The translations under genes and the position numbers were made by a program. DNA of 64,000 nucleotides from contig NZ_JACCBP010000001.1 of NCBI RefSeq assembly GCF_013408655.1, positions 2,666,001 through 2,730,000 of the forward strand. The letters run 5' to 3'. Positions within the stretch are counted from its first letter, which is position 1, and each line of letters opens with the position of its first letter. Source of the DNA: Pigmentiphaga litoralis (lineage in GTDB: Bacteria > Pseudomonadota > Gammaproteobacteria > Burkholderiales > Burkholderiaceae_B). Under the pieces are notes generated by a model, which saw nothing but the letters and a program-made list of their open reading frames with translations, searched no databases and was not told where the DNA came from. Shown in pieces: positions 34,715-43,289 of the stretch.

Positions 34715-35928
34715 TGACCGGGACCCTTGCCACGCCGGCGCTTCCGTTCACGGGCATGCTCGTGCTGGACCTGACGCAGATCTATAACGGACCCTATGCG
34801 ACCTTCCTGATGGCGCGCGCCGGCGCCACCGTGATCAAGATCGAGCCGCCCGGCGGCGAACACCTGCGCAAGCGCGGCGATGGATTGCGCGATGCCGTCA
34901 CCGTGCCGTTCGCCATGCTCAACGCCAACAAGCAGTCGATGTGCCTGGACCTCAAGAACCCGGCTGCACGAGACGTCTTCCTGTCTCTGGTGGACAAGGC
35001 CGACGTCGTGATCGAAAACTACACGCCCGCGGTCATGGATAGCCTCGGCCTGGGCGCCAAGGTCTTGCGGGAACGCAATCCCCGGCTGATCTATGCCGCC
35101 AGTTCGGGGTACGGATCGACCGGCCCGTATAGCGACTACCCGGCCATGGACCTGGCGGTGCAGGCCATGGCGGGGGTCATCGGCATCACGGGCTTTGCCG
35201 ACGGCCCGCCGGTCAAGGCCGGCCCGGCCGTGTGTGACTTCATGGCGGGCGTGCATCTATACGGCGCGGTGGCGACGGCCCTGCTGCATCGCGAACGGAC
35301 GGGTCAAGGGGGCTGCGTGGAAGTCTCGATGATGGAAGCCATCTACGCGTCCCTGGCGTCCAACCTGGGCGGACACGCGGCGCAAGACCGCAGCGTCCAG
35401 CGCACCGGCAATCACCACGGCGGCATGGCCCTGGCGCCCTATAACGTCTATCCGGTCGCCGACGGGTACGTGGCCATCATCACGAGCAACGACAAGCATT
35501 GGGATGCGCTGGTCCGGGCGCTGGGCATTGAAGCGTTGGCGGCACGCCCCGAGTTTGCGACCCGCGAGCAACGCGCCGCGAACATGACGGCCCTGGATGA
35601 CGCCATCGGCGACATCACGCGCGGCTACACCCGCGACGCCCTGGTCGCACACCTGCGGTCGCATCGGGCACCCTGCGCGCCGGTCCAGGAACTCGATGAC
35701 GTCGTCAACGATCCGCACTTGCACGCGCGCGGCGCGCTGCGCCACATCGACCATCCGTCCTTCGGGTCCATCGTCGTGCCGGAATCCCCGCTGCGTTTCG
35801 CGGATCTGCCGGCGGCGCCCTATGTGCCCAGCGTCCCGCTGGACCACGATGCACGCGACATCCTGACGGGCATCCTGGGGATGTCGCCCACCCGTGCCGA
35901 CGACGTATTGAGCGAGCTGGCCCGCTGA
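34711..35928 (+). CDS. family III CoA-transferase (CaiB/BaiF)
   Basis: Enzyme of 405 residues that moves CoA between acyl donors. Catalytic Asp D147 in YPAMDLAVQAMAG, preceded by the substrate-loop GSTGPYSDY. N-terminal GMLVLDLTQIYNGPYATFLMARAGATVIKIEPPGGE is the family signature. ATG 34711 (overlap with the DUF35 stop) or the next codon, ATG 34714, could be used. In context it would activate the acid brought in by Bug 5 and feed it to the hydratase and thiolase-like enzymes. Confidence 0.92.
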   Translation: MMTGTLATPALPFTGMLVLDLTQIYNGPYATFLMARAGATVIKIEPPGGEHLRKRGDGLRDAVTVPFAMLNANKQSMCLDLKNPAARDVFLSLVDKADVVIENYTPAVMDSLGLGAKVLRERNPRLIYAASSGYGSTGPYSDYPAMDLAVQAMAGVIGITGFADGPPVKAGPAVCDFMAGVHLYGAVATALLHRERTGQGGCVEVSMMEAIYASLASNLGGHAAQDRSVQRTGNHHGGMALAPYNVYPVADGYVAIITSNDKHWDALVRALGIEALAARPEFATREQRAANMTALDDAIGDITRGYTRDALVAHLRSHRAPCAPVQELDDVVNDPHLHARGALRHIDHPSFGSIVVPESPLRFADLPAAPYVPSVPLDHDARDILTGILGMSPTRADDVLSELAR

Positions 35929-36043
35929 AGGCTCCCGGGCACGCAACTCGCTCCGGATCCCGAGTCCGTGTAAGTTATGGCGTGCGCGCCCGCCCGAGCG
36001 GGCGGCGCGCCATTCCGCCTACACCGACATCAAGGAGATCCCC

Positions 36044-36421
36044 ATGAACGAACCCCTTTTCGAAGATGGCCTGAAGACCCGCCGCGAAGTGCTGGGCTCG
36101 GAATACGTCGACAACTCGCTCAAGAATGCCGGCGAGTTCGACATGCCGATGCAGGAGCTTGTCACCCAGTACTGCTGGGGCGACATCTGGAACCGTCCGG
36201 GGCTCGATCGCCGCACGCGCAGCCTGCTGAACCTGGCCATGTTGACGGCGCTCAATCGCCCGCATGAACTGAAGGTGCATGTGCGGGGCGCACTGACCAA
36301 TGGCGTGACCAAGGAAGAGATCACCGAGGTGTTCCTGCAGGCGGCGGTGTACTGCGGCGTGCCGGCCGGTGTCGACAGCTTCCGCACCGCCAAGGAAGTG
36401 TTCAAGGACATGGGTGTCTGA
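36044..36421 (+). CDS. carboxymuconolactone decarboxylase family protein (PcaC-like)
   Basis: A 125-residue all-helical protein, the full length of PcaC. Blocks: YCWGDIWNRPGLDRRTRSLLNLAMLTALNRPHELKVHVRGALTNGVTKEEITEVFLQ and YCGVPAGVDSFRTAKEVF. There is no CxxC redox pair, which separates it from AhpD peroxidases and favours a lactone decarboxylase role. It is preceded by AAGGAG. It lies 115 bp after the CoA-transferase and six bases before the serine-hydrolase gene. Confidence 0.88.
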   Translation: MNEPLFEDGLKTRREVLGSEYVDNSLKNAGEFDMPMQELVTQYCWGDIWNRPGLDRRTRSLLNLAMLTALNRPHELKVHVRGALTNGVTKEEITEVFLQAAVYCGVPAGVDSFRTAKEVFKDMGV

Positions 36422-36426
36422 CTGGG

Positions 36427-37353
36427 ATGGAGGCCGCACTGAAAGACACCCCGGGCATACGTGGATGCGTGGTGTGGCGCCAGGGCAGCATCGTGCTGGA
36501 GCACTACCGGCACGACATTGAACCGCACGCGCTCCAGCCGCTCAACTCGATCACCAAGAGCGCGCTGGGCGTTCTGATCGGCATCGCCCTGCAACGGGGC
36601 GACATCGACCACGTTGATCAGACGCTGACGGAACTGTTGCCCGAAGCCCGCGCCAGCGAACGCCGGGCCCTCCCGCCGATCCGGCTGGGGCATCTGCTGA
36701 CCATGACCTCCGGTTATGAATGGGATGAGCGCAATGTCGACGCCTGCCTGCTGCATGCCTGCGACCATTTTGGCGACGGTGGGCGGCTCGGGTTCATCGT
36801 GGGCCGGCCCCGCGCGCACCCGCCGGGCGCCCGTTTCGAGTACGACTCCCACGCGGCGCACCTGGTGTCGATCCTGCTGACCCGGGCGACCGGGCAGTCG
36901 ACCGATGCCTATGCCCGGGACCACCTGTTCGCCCCGCTGGGCATTGCCGACAGCGATTGGGAAAAAGACGAAAGCGGTGTCGCCATGGGCGGCCGCGGCC
37001 TGATGCTGTCCACGCGCGATCTGCTCAAGATCGGGCAGCTGATGCTGCAGCAAGGCGAATGGGAGGGCCGGCGCCTGCTTCCCGCCAGCTACGTCCAGGC
37101 AAGCATCCGCCCCCACGCCGCGGGCGGTCCCCCGGTGGGCGATGCGGGCTACGGGTACCTGTGGTGGGTCACGGAAGAAGCGCCCGGCGACGACACCTTC
37201 TTTGCGTCGGGCTTCGGCGAGCAGTTGCTGCTGGTCAATCCGCGCCGGCAATTGATTGCGGCGTTCACCTCCGACAACACCAAAGCCAACAAGCACGTTC
37301 GCGATCTGTGGCGGCGCCATGTTGCCGGATCCGCAACTGAAAGCTGTCGCTAA
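36427..37353 (+). CDS. serine hydrolase, class C beta-lactamase fold
   Basis: A 308-residue protein of the beta-lactamase / EstB esterase group. S41-I-T-K44 (NSITKSALG) is the SxxK nucleophile motif and Y139-D-S141 is the YxN-equivalent. The third motif is probably around ASGFGEQLLLV. No signal peptide is visible, so it acts in the cytoplasm, as an ester or lactone hydrolase rather than an antibiotic-resistance enzyme. Last gene of the operon. Its place beside a PcaC-like protein suggests lactone opening. Confidence 0.85.
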   Translation: MEAALKDTPGIRGCVVWRQGSIVLEHYRHDIEPHALQPLNSITKSALGVLIGIALQRGDIDHVDQTLTELLPEARASERRALPPIRLGHLLTMTSGYEWDERNVDACLLHACDHFGDGGRLGFIVGRPRAHPPGARFEYDSHAAHLVSILLTRATGQSTDAYARDHLFAPLGIADSDWEKDESGVAMGGRGLMLSTRDLLKIGQLMLQQGEWEGRRLLPASYVQASIRPHAAGGPPVGDAGYGYLWWVTEEAPGDDTFFASGFGEQLLLVNPRRQLIAAFTSDNTKANKHVRDLWRRHVAGSATESCR

Positions 37354-37714
37354 TTCGCGAATACCGCAGGTTTCGCAGTATCGACTTGCACCTCATGCGG
37401 TTGAGCCGAGGATGAGCCTCGTAGCACCAAAGCTGTAGTCCTTGGGTCGAATCCACTGCCACCAACTAATCCACTTTGAAAAAAGGGTGGCAAACGCCAG
37501 CGCGTCTTTGCAAAAAGACGCGCTTTTTTACACGCGACCATACGATTCCCGCATCGCCCGATGACAAAGCGGCGTCGTGTCATCTCTTGTATGTAGATCG
37601 AATCGGTAATTGGCCTGAACGAGGTTAACGCCAATGATGCCAGCCAACCCCGCTGCGTCTCGATGGTGTACGTCAAGCGGAACTTCAGATCCCGCAGGCT
37701 AATCAGGTCCCCAA
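37354..37714. other. 361-bp gap: possible small RNA, terminator, autotransporter promoter region
   Basis: No protein gene seen. The first half could be a small RNA or a 3' untranslated region. It contains a 7-bp stem TGCCACC (37457-37463) / GGTGGCA (37486-37492), then a strong terminator at 37500-37529. The remaining 185 bp are AT-richer and should hold the promoter of the autotransporter gene; I see no clear -35/-10 pair. Confidence 0.45.
37500..37529 (+). terminator. strong Rho-independent terminator
   Basis: GCGCGTCTTT (37500-37509), tetraloop GCAA, AAAGACGCGC (37514-37523), then six T (37524-37529). A perfect 10-bp stem with a GNRA-type loop. It ends either the catabolic operon 31267-37353 or a small RNA from the region just upstream. 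Confidence 0.9.
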
Positions 37715-40700
37715 ATGAATCAGCTACACAGAGTTCTCTGGAATACCGCTCGACAGCAATACGTTGTCGCTTCGGAAGTCACCCGTGGCCAAAGCAAGTC
37801 TTCTTCCACGTCGCGAGCCAGCGCCGCCGCCAGCGTCGGCACCACGCACCGCGTGCTGAGGACAGCCCTGAGCGGATTGACACGAACTCTGGTGGTAGCC
37901 GGCGTGTGCGCACCGGGATTAGTCCTTGCATCGACGTGCGCCACGGGCACTACCGCGGCAGGCGCACCCATTGCCGGTGCATGTGCGGTCGCCCCGTACA
38001 ACCCGCCCGCCAGCAACAATGGCGTCGGCAGCGCGGTGGTCAATAACGGCGAGACGGTCACCCTGCAAGGCGCGGGCACCTACGGATCGGGCTGGACCGG
38101 CCACTCGCAGGTTCCTGCCAGCACACTGAATGTTGTGTCTGGCAACTTTGCGGCCAATGAACTGGTGACAGGCGCGCAGACCAACGCCGTCGCACAGCGC
38201 AACCCGGCCACCGGCACCAACGTGGTCTTCCAGACCTTTGATTCCAAGTCGTTCTTTGACCGCAACAGCAGCGACAAGATCTACGACCAGTTCACCGATG
38301 TGAAGGGTGACCAGTACATCAACGCGTCGCTGGGCAAGGTCGACCCGACCGGCGGCACGCTGAACGTGAACCTGGGCGCAACGCCAGCGGCAGCGCCGGC
38401 AACCAACCCGATTTTCATGACGTCGAAGCAGACCTACCTGACGTCCGCCATCGGCACCGGCACGGCCAACAGCACGGTGGTCTGGAACTCGCGCAATGCC
38501 ATCAACCTGGGCATCGACCCGGGCCTGCCGACGCCGTTCGCCAATGGCAATCTGCTGGTCGAGATCCCCGTCACGACCTATGCCGGCACCGTGTCTTTCA
38601 ACGGCGTGAACTACAACGTCACCAACGCCCAGCAGCTGGCAGCCTACAACGACGTGCTGGTTGCGGCGGTCGCCAATGGCACCCTGACCTCGCAGCAGGC
38701 GTACAACGAGTCCTTCACCAAGGCGTTTTCGACCCGTCTGGAACCCGTCGTCTACAAGACCAATACGACTGACGGCGACTTCACGCGCATTCCGAATGGC
38801 GACCGCTACGCCGTGCTGGCGCAAGGCACGCGCGGTTCCGCGACCATCGCGTCGGGCGCGCAGATCGATATCGAACGCGCTTCGGGCGCGGTCAAGGCCG
38901 CCAATGGCGCCACCGTCACCAACAACGGCACGCTGTCGGGCAATGTGGTGCAGCAAGTGGTCCGCGTCGAAAGCGGCTCGCGCTTCACCAACAGCGCCAC
39001 CGGCGTCGTGTCGTCGGGCTTCCTGTCGGGCGACAAGCTCAACACGGCCACCGCCACCCCCTTCTATTACACGGGCTCGGGCATCACCGCCACCGACGCG
39101 GGTTCGACCGTGCAGAACAGCGGCGTGATCAACACCGCCGGCTTTGCGTTCCTGAACAACACGTCGACCGGCATGTCGCTGGGCAACGGCGCAGCCGGCA
39201 ACAACAACGGCAACATCAACGTTGGCGTGAATCCCGACTTCGTCACCACCGTGGTCGGCGTCGATGTCTACGGCGGCAGCACCTTCACCAATGCCGCCAA
39301 CGGCACGATCTACATCGGCCGCGCAGCGCAGTATTCGCTGGCCGATCCGTCGGTGGACGTCAGCACCAATGCGCCGTCGTACGGCGTGCGCATCAACAAC
39401 TTCGGTGACTCCGCCACCAACGCGGGCCGCATCGTCATCGGGTCCAAGTCGCAGAACGCCGTCGCCATGTACTCGACCGCGCCGCAAAGTTCGCTGCTGC
39501 TGAACACCGGCACGATCGACATCAACGGCGCGGCCAGCGGCACGCCCCTGGCCAACATCGGTATCCTTGCCGACGACAACGGCGCCGCGGGCACGGGCGC
39601 CATTGCCCGCAACGCCGGCACGATCAACGTCAACGGCATCAACGGCGTCGGTATCAAGGTCAACGCCAATCCCGGTTCGCAAGCCAACGCCGAATCGACC
39701 GGCGTCATCAACGTCAACGGCAATGCCGATCCGGCCAGCGGCACCCGCAACTTTGGCGTCTGGGTCGATGGCCCCGGCGCAGTGGCGAATGTCAGCGGTG
39801 CCATCAACCTGTCGGGCAAGGGCGCCATCGGCGCCTTCGCCCAGGACGGCGGCACCATCAATATCGCAGCAGGCGCGGATCCCAAGTTCCTGGCGGGCTC
39901 GGACCAGATCGGGTACTTCGCATCGGGTGCGAATTCGAAGATCAACGTGGCCGCGACCACCATGGCCGTCAACACGGATCGCTCGACCCTGTTCCGCGTG
40001 GCGGACGGCGCCAGCTACACCGGCTCGTCGGCCGGCGGCGCACTGAACGTGACGGTGTCGGGCCAGGACGCCCGCGGTGTCGTGGCAACCGGCGTGGGCA
40101 CCACCCTGTCGACCGGCGCGTCGACCTATAACGTGACCGGCTCGGCCGGCACGGGCGGCGGCGCCGTGGCCATCTCGACGGAAGGCGGCGCGACCGGCAC
40201 GATCGACGCCGGCACGACCATCAACCTGAACGCGCCGGGCTCGATCGCCGGTGTCGTGAACGGCCAGCAGCGCAACCTGACCGGCGCGGTCGTCGGCAAC
40301 CTGCTGACCACATCGTTGACCAACAACGCCGCGATCCGCTCGGCCACGGCCAACACCACCGGCTTCGTGGCCAGCAATGGCGGCACGCTGACCAACACCA
40401 ATACGGTGGACCTGACCGGCCTGCGTTCGAACGGCGTAATCGTCGGCGCGCAAGGCACCGTGCGCAACTCGGGCACGATCTCGGTGGCCAACGGCAACGG
40501 CGCACTGGTGCAAGGCGCCAGCGCCAGCCTGATCAACGACGGCACCATCCAGGCCAATGACGGCATGGCCGCCGTGCACCTGACCGGCACTGGCGCATCC
40601 GTGGCCTTCGCTGGCAATGGCCTGATCACCGCGGGCGGCACCGCCAACGGCATCCTGCTCGACAGCACCGCCATCGGTGGCTCCGTGACCGGCACCGCCG

Positions 40701-42919
40701 GCCGTATCGTCACCAACGGTTCCGGCGCGGCCCTGAACAACCAGGCTGCCGGCGCCAGCATCGACCTGACCAACACTACCGTAACCGCCAACGGCACGGG
40801 CGCGGCGGGCATCGGTTCCTTCGGCGTCAACGGCGACATCGACGTCCGGGGCGGCGCAGTCACGGCCAACGGCACCAACGGCATCGGCATCTATGTTGGC
40901 GGCCGGGGCAACCTGAACACTACCAACACGGCCATCACCACGACCGGCGCCGGTTCGCGCGGCGTCGTGATCGACAGCGGCGCGGTGGGCATCCTCAACG
41001 GCGGCACCATTTCCGCCAGCGGTGCGAATTCCACCGCGCTGTATGTGATGGGCCCGACCGGCTCGGCCACGCTGACCGGCACGACCCTGACCAGCGCCCT
41101 GGGCGCAGGCGCCACGTCCAACGCGGGCGGCACTTTCACGCTGAATGGCGCGACAGTCAGCGGCGGCAGCAGCGCCATCGCCATCACCGACACCACCATG
41201 AGCAGCGACCTGTCGACGGTCAACGTCAATGGCGGTTCGCTGGCCGCGACGGCCGGCAGCACGATCGACGTCAACGGCGCCCGCGCCGCGATTGCGATCG
41301 CCAACAATGCCTCGTTGACATCGTCAACCGGTACGCTGCTGAACCTGCGCAACGCCTCGCGCGCCACCGTGAACGTGGACAACACCCGCCTGACCGGCAA
41401 CCTGCTGGGCGATGCCACCAGCACGGGCGCGGTCACGCTGCGTAACGGCAGTGCACTGACGGGCTATGTCGACACGATGGGTCTGGCGATCGACGGCACC
41501 AGCGCCTGGAACGTGACCGCGAATTCGCGTCTGACGTCCTTGAGCAACGGCAATGTGATCACCTTCGTAGCGCCGACCGGCCCGGCCACAGCGGCCAGCA
41601 GCTACAAGACCATCACCACCAACAGCTACGTCGGCAACAACGCCACGCTGGCGATCAACACCTTCCTGGGCGCCGACAACTCGCCCACCGACAAGGTCGT
41701 GATCGCAGGCGGCACCGCCACCGGCACCACCGCCCTGCGCGTCAACAACACCGGCGGCCTGGGCGCCAAAACGGCCGGCGACGGGATCAACGTGGTGGCA
41801 GTGACTGGCGGCGGCACCACGGCCGCCAACGCGTTCCGCCTGACCGGCGGCCCGCTGCTGGCCGGCGCGTACGAGTACCAGCTGTATCGCGGCGGCGCGG
41901 CCAGCGCCGACAACTACTACCTGCGCTCGACGCTGGGTGATGGCTCGGACAGCTACCGTCCGGCCGTGCCGGGCTACACGCTGACCCCGGCGCTGAACCT
42001 GGACCAGGGCTTTGCCATGCTGGGCCGCCTGCACGAACGGGTGGGTGACGTCGCAAGCACCGAAGTCAATCAGAAGACCAACAAGCATGGCATCTGGGGG
42101 CGCATCGTCGGTTCGAATCTGCGCGCCGACTCGGGCCGCTTCCGCGCCAACCAGGACACCTACTTCGCACAATTCGGCAAGGACTTCACCTTGTCGCAAG
42201 ACCCCGAAGGCGGCAGCACGCACGCTGGCGCAACGGCAACGCTGGGTACCGCGGATGCACGCTTCCGCGACGAGTTCCGCAGCCTGAACTCGACGCTGGG
42301 CAACGACACCGGCAAGGTGAGCACGCAGATGCAAAGCGTCGGCGGCTACTTCACGAAGTACCTGAAGGACCGCAGCTATTCGGATACCGTGGCGCAAGTC
42401 ACGCACTACCGGAACAAGTACGGCGACATCTACGGCACGGGCGCAACGCAGAACGGCTGGGGCCTGGCGCTGTCGCAAGAAGTCGGCAAGCCCTTCCCGA
42501 TCGCCAACGGTGCGTTCTCGATCGAACCGCAGGCGCAGCTGGTCTATCAGCACCTGAACCTGGGTGATTTCAACGACGGCATCTCGAACGTCTCGGGCAC
42601 CACCGACAACGCCGTCCGCGGCCGCCTGGGTGTCCGTCTGTTCAAGCCGACCCTGGAAGACGTGGGCCGCACCGGCTCCGCCACGCCCTACGTGACCGTG
42701 GACGTGCTGCACGACTTCGTGCAGGCCCGCCGCGTCAACGTCGGCGCCACCAGCATCCGTCCTGACCTGGGCCGGACCTGGGGTGAACTCGGTGTCGGCT
42801 TCAGCTCGAGCAACACCACGGGCGCCCAGTTGTACGCCGTGGCCAAGGTGCAGAAGAATATCGGCGGCGAAGAGCGCCGCGGCGTGTTCGGGCAGCTAGG
42901 CTATCGCTACAGCTGGTAA
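37715..42919 (+). CDS. giant type V autotransporter with ESPR and pertactin-like beta-barrel
   Basis: A 1734-residue surface protein. It begins with an extended signal peptide region (MNQLHRVLWNTARQQYVVAS), then a second hydrophobic signal core near 50-72 with a cut near VLAS. The passenger (about 75-1420) is rich in Asn, Gly, Thr and Ala, with repeated NxGTIxVNG-like turns (for example NNGTLSG, NAGTINVNG, NGGTISASG), as expected for a right-handed beta-helix. Its few Cys (about residues 65, 75 and 85) all lie near the N-terminus. The barrel (about 1455-1734, from HGIWGRIVGSN) ends in aromatic Trp (YRYSW), the outer-membrane assembly signal. No protease triad or RGD was recognised. Probable adhesin. 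Two hairpins follow the stop. Confidence 0.95.
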   Translation: MNQLHRVLWNTARQQYVVASEVTRGQSKSSSTSRASAAASVGTTHRVLRTALSGLTRTLVVAGVCAPGLVLASTCATGTTAAGAPIAGACAVAPYNPPASNNGVGSAVVNNGETVTLQGAGTYGSGWTGHSQVPASTLNVVSGNFAANELVTGAQTNAVAQRNPATGTNVVFQTFDSKSFFDRNSSDKIYDQFTDVKGDQYINASLGKVDPTGGTLNVNLGATPAAAPATNPIFMTSKQTYLTSAIGTGTANSTVVWNSRNAINLGIDPGLPTPFANGNLLVEIPVTTYAGTVSFNGVNYNVTNAQQLAAYNDVLVAAVANGTLTSQQAYNESFTKAFSTRLEPVVYKTNTTDGDFTRIPNGDRYAVLAQGTRGSATIASGAQIDIERASGAVKAANGATVTNNGTLSGNVVQQVVRVESGSRFTNSATGVVSSGFLSGDKLNTATATPFYYTGSGITATDAGSTVQNSGVINTAGFAFLNNTSTGMSLGNGAAGNNNGNINVGVNPDFVTTVVGVDVYGGSTFTNAANGTIYIGRAAQYSLADPSVDVSTNAPSYGVRINNFGDSATNAGRIVIGSKSQNAVAMYSTAPQSSLLLNTGTIDINGAASGTPLANIGILADDNGAAGTGAIARNAGTINVNGINGVGIKVNANPGSQANAESTGVINVNGNADPASGTRNFGVWVDGPGAVANVSGAINLSGKGAIGAFAQDGGTINIAAGADPKFLAGSDQIGYFASGANSKINVAATTMAVNTDRSTLFRVADGASYTGSSAGGALNVTVSGQDARGVVATGVGTTLSTGASTYNVTGSAGTGGGAVAISTEGGATGTIDAGTTINLNAPGSIAGVVNGQQRNLTGAVVGNLLTTSLTNNAAIRSATANTTGFVASNGGTLTNTNTVDLTGLRSNGVIVGAQGTVRNSGTISVANGNGALVQGASASLINDGTIQANDGMAAVHLTGTGASVAFAGNGLITAGGTANGILLDSTAIGGSVTGTAGRIVTNGSGAALNNQAAGASIDLTNTTVTANGTGAAGIGSFGVNGDIDVRGGAVTANGTNGIGIYVGGRGNLNTTNTAITTTGAGSRGVVIDSGAVGILNGGTISASGANSTALYVMGPTGSATLTGTTLTSALGAGATSNAGGTFTLNGATVSGGSSAIAITDTTMSSDLSTVNVNGGSLAATAGSTIDVNGARAAIAIANNASLTSSTGTLLNLRNASRATVNVDNTRLTGNLLGDATSTGAVTLRNGSALTGYVDTMGLAIDGTSAWNVTANSRLTSLSNGNVITFVAPTGPATAASSYKTITTNSYVGNNATLAINTFLGADNSPTDKVVIAGGTATGTTALRVNNTGGLGAKTAGDGINVVAVTGGGTTAANAFRLTGGPLLAGAYEYQLYRGGAASADNYYLRSTLGDGSDSYRPAVPGYTLTPALNLDQGFAMLGRLHERVGDVASTEVNQKTNKHGIWGRIVGSNLRADSGRFRANQDTYFAQFGKDFTLSQDPEGGSTHAGATATLGTADARFRDEFRSLNSTLGNDTGKVSTQMQSVGGYFTKYLKDRSYSDTVAQVTHYRNKYGDIYGTGATQNGWGLALSQEVGKPFPIANGAFSIEPQAQLVYQHLNLGDFNDGISNVSGTTDNAVRGRLGVRLFKPTLEDVGRTGSATPYVTVDVLHDFVQARRVNVGATSIRPDLGRTWGELGVGFSSSNTTGAQLYAVAKVQKNIGGEERRGVFGQLGYRYSW

Positions 42920-42929
42920 TCCGCAGGAC

Positions 42930-42956
42930 GCGTCGCGCGCCGTTTGGGCGCGACGC
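42930..42956 (+). terminator. first hairpin after the autotransporter
   Basis: GCGTCGCGC (42930-42938), nine-base loop, GCGCGACGC (42948-42956), a perfect 9-bp stem 11 bases after the stop. No T-run; it may protect the 3' end or back up the next terminator. Confidence 0.5.
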
Positions 42957-42976
42957 AGAGGACGCGACATGATGAC

Positions 42977-43013
42977 GGGGCATTGCGGAGGGGATCCGCA
43001 ATGCCCCGTTTTT
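42977..43013 (+). terminator. Rho-independent terminator of the autotransporter gene
   Basis: GGGGCATTGCGGA (42977-42989), five-base loop, TCCGCAATGCCCC (42995-43007), then GTTTTT. A perfect 13-bp stem with a T-run, 58 bases after the stop. Confidence 0.92.
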
Positions 43014-43061
43014 CGTGGGGAGTCGGAAACCGCCCTAACTCGCCCAGCGCGATCCGCGTAT

Positions 43062-43253
43062 CACGCTGCAGAAGTTGCCGACGCACCCGAACAGGTGGCC
43101 GCCAAATGGGGATTTGCGAATGCGGACACCCTGCGGCGAGCGTTTGCAAAGCACGTGGGCCTGACACCTGCGGAGTACCGGAAGCGTCATGGCATTTCCG
43201 TTATGGACTCTATGCCGGCACACACCGCATCCCTGGGGCGCGGTCCCTTATAG
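43062..43253 (+). pseudogene. remnant of an AraC/GlxA-type regulator
   Basis: An open stretch encodes EQVAAKWGFANADTLRRAF followed by AKHVGLTPAEYRKRHG. This is the second helix-turn-helix and the end of an AraC-family DNA-binding domain; the GFxxxxTLRRAFxxHxGxTPxxYRxRH pattern is diagnostic. No first HTH and no ligand domain precede it: upstream the frame runs into the autotransporter terminator. The formal frame from ATG 42969 starts inside that terminator and is unlikely to be translated. A leftover of a deleted regulator gene, perhaps of the Rieske oxygenase next door. Confidence 0.75.
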
Positions 43254-43289
43254 ACTGGCGGCATCCCGCCGGTCTCTCAAGGAAACGCC

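Noticed and set aside
37374..37464. tRNA-like stretch with GGGTCGAATCC and a CCA-like end (CCACCA).
   Set aside because: A T-arm and a 7-bp acceptor stem cannot both be formed, and the D-arm and anticodon arm do not fold. At most a chance similarity.
37919..40579. An 886-codon open frame on the strand opposite the autotransporter gene.
   Set aside because: It mirrors the third-position GC bias of the autotransporter, has a low-complexity Gly/Arg/Asp/Val composition, no ribosome site and no recognisable domain.
42969..43061. Start of a 94-codon gene that would include the AraC-like fragment.
   Set aside because: The putative start and first codons lie in the Rho-independent terminator of the autotransporter, and the encoded N-terminal part has no family features; only the AraC-like end is called, as a remnant.
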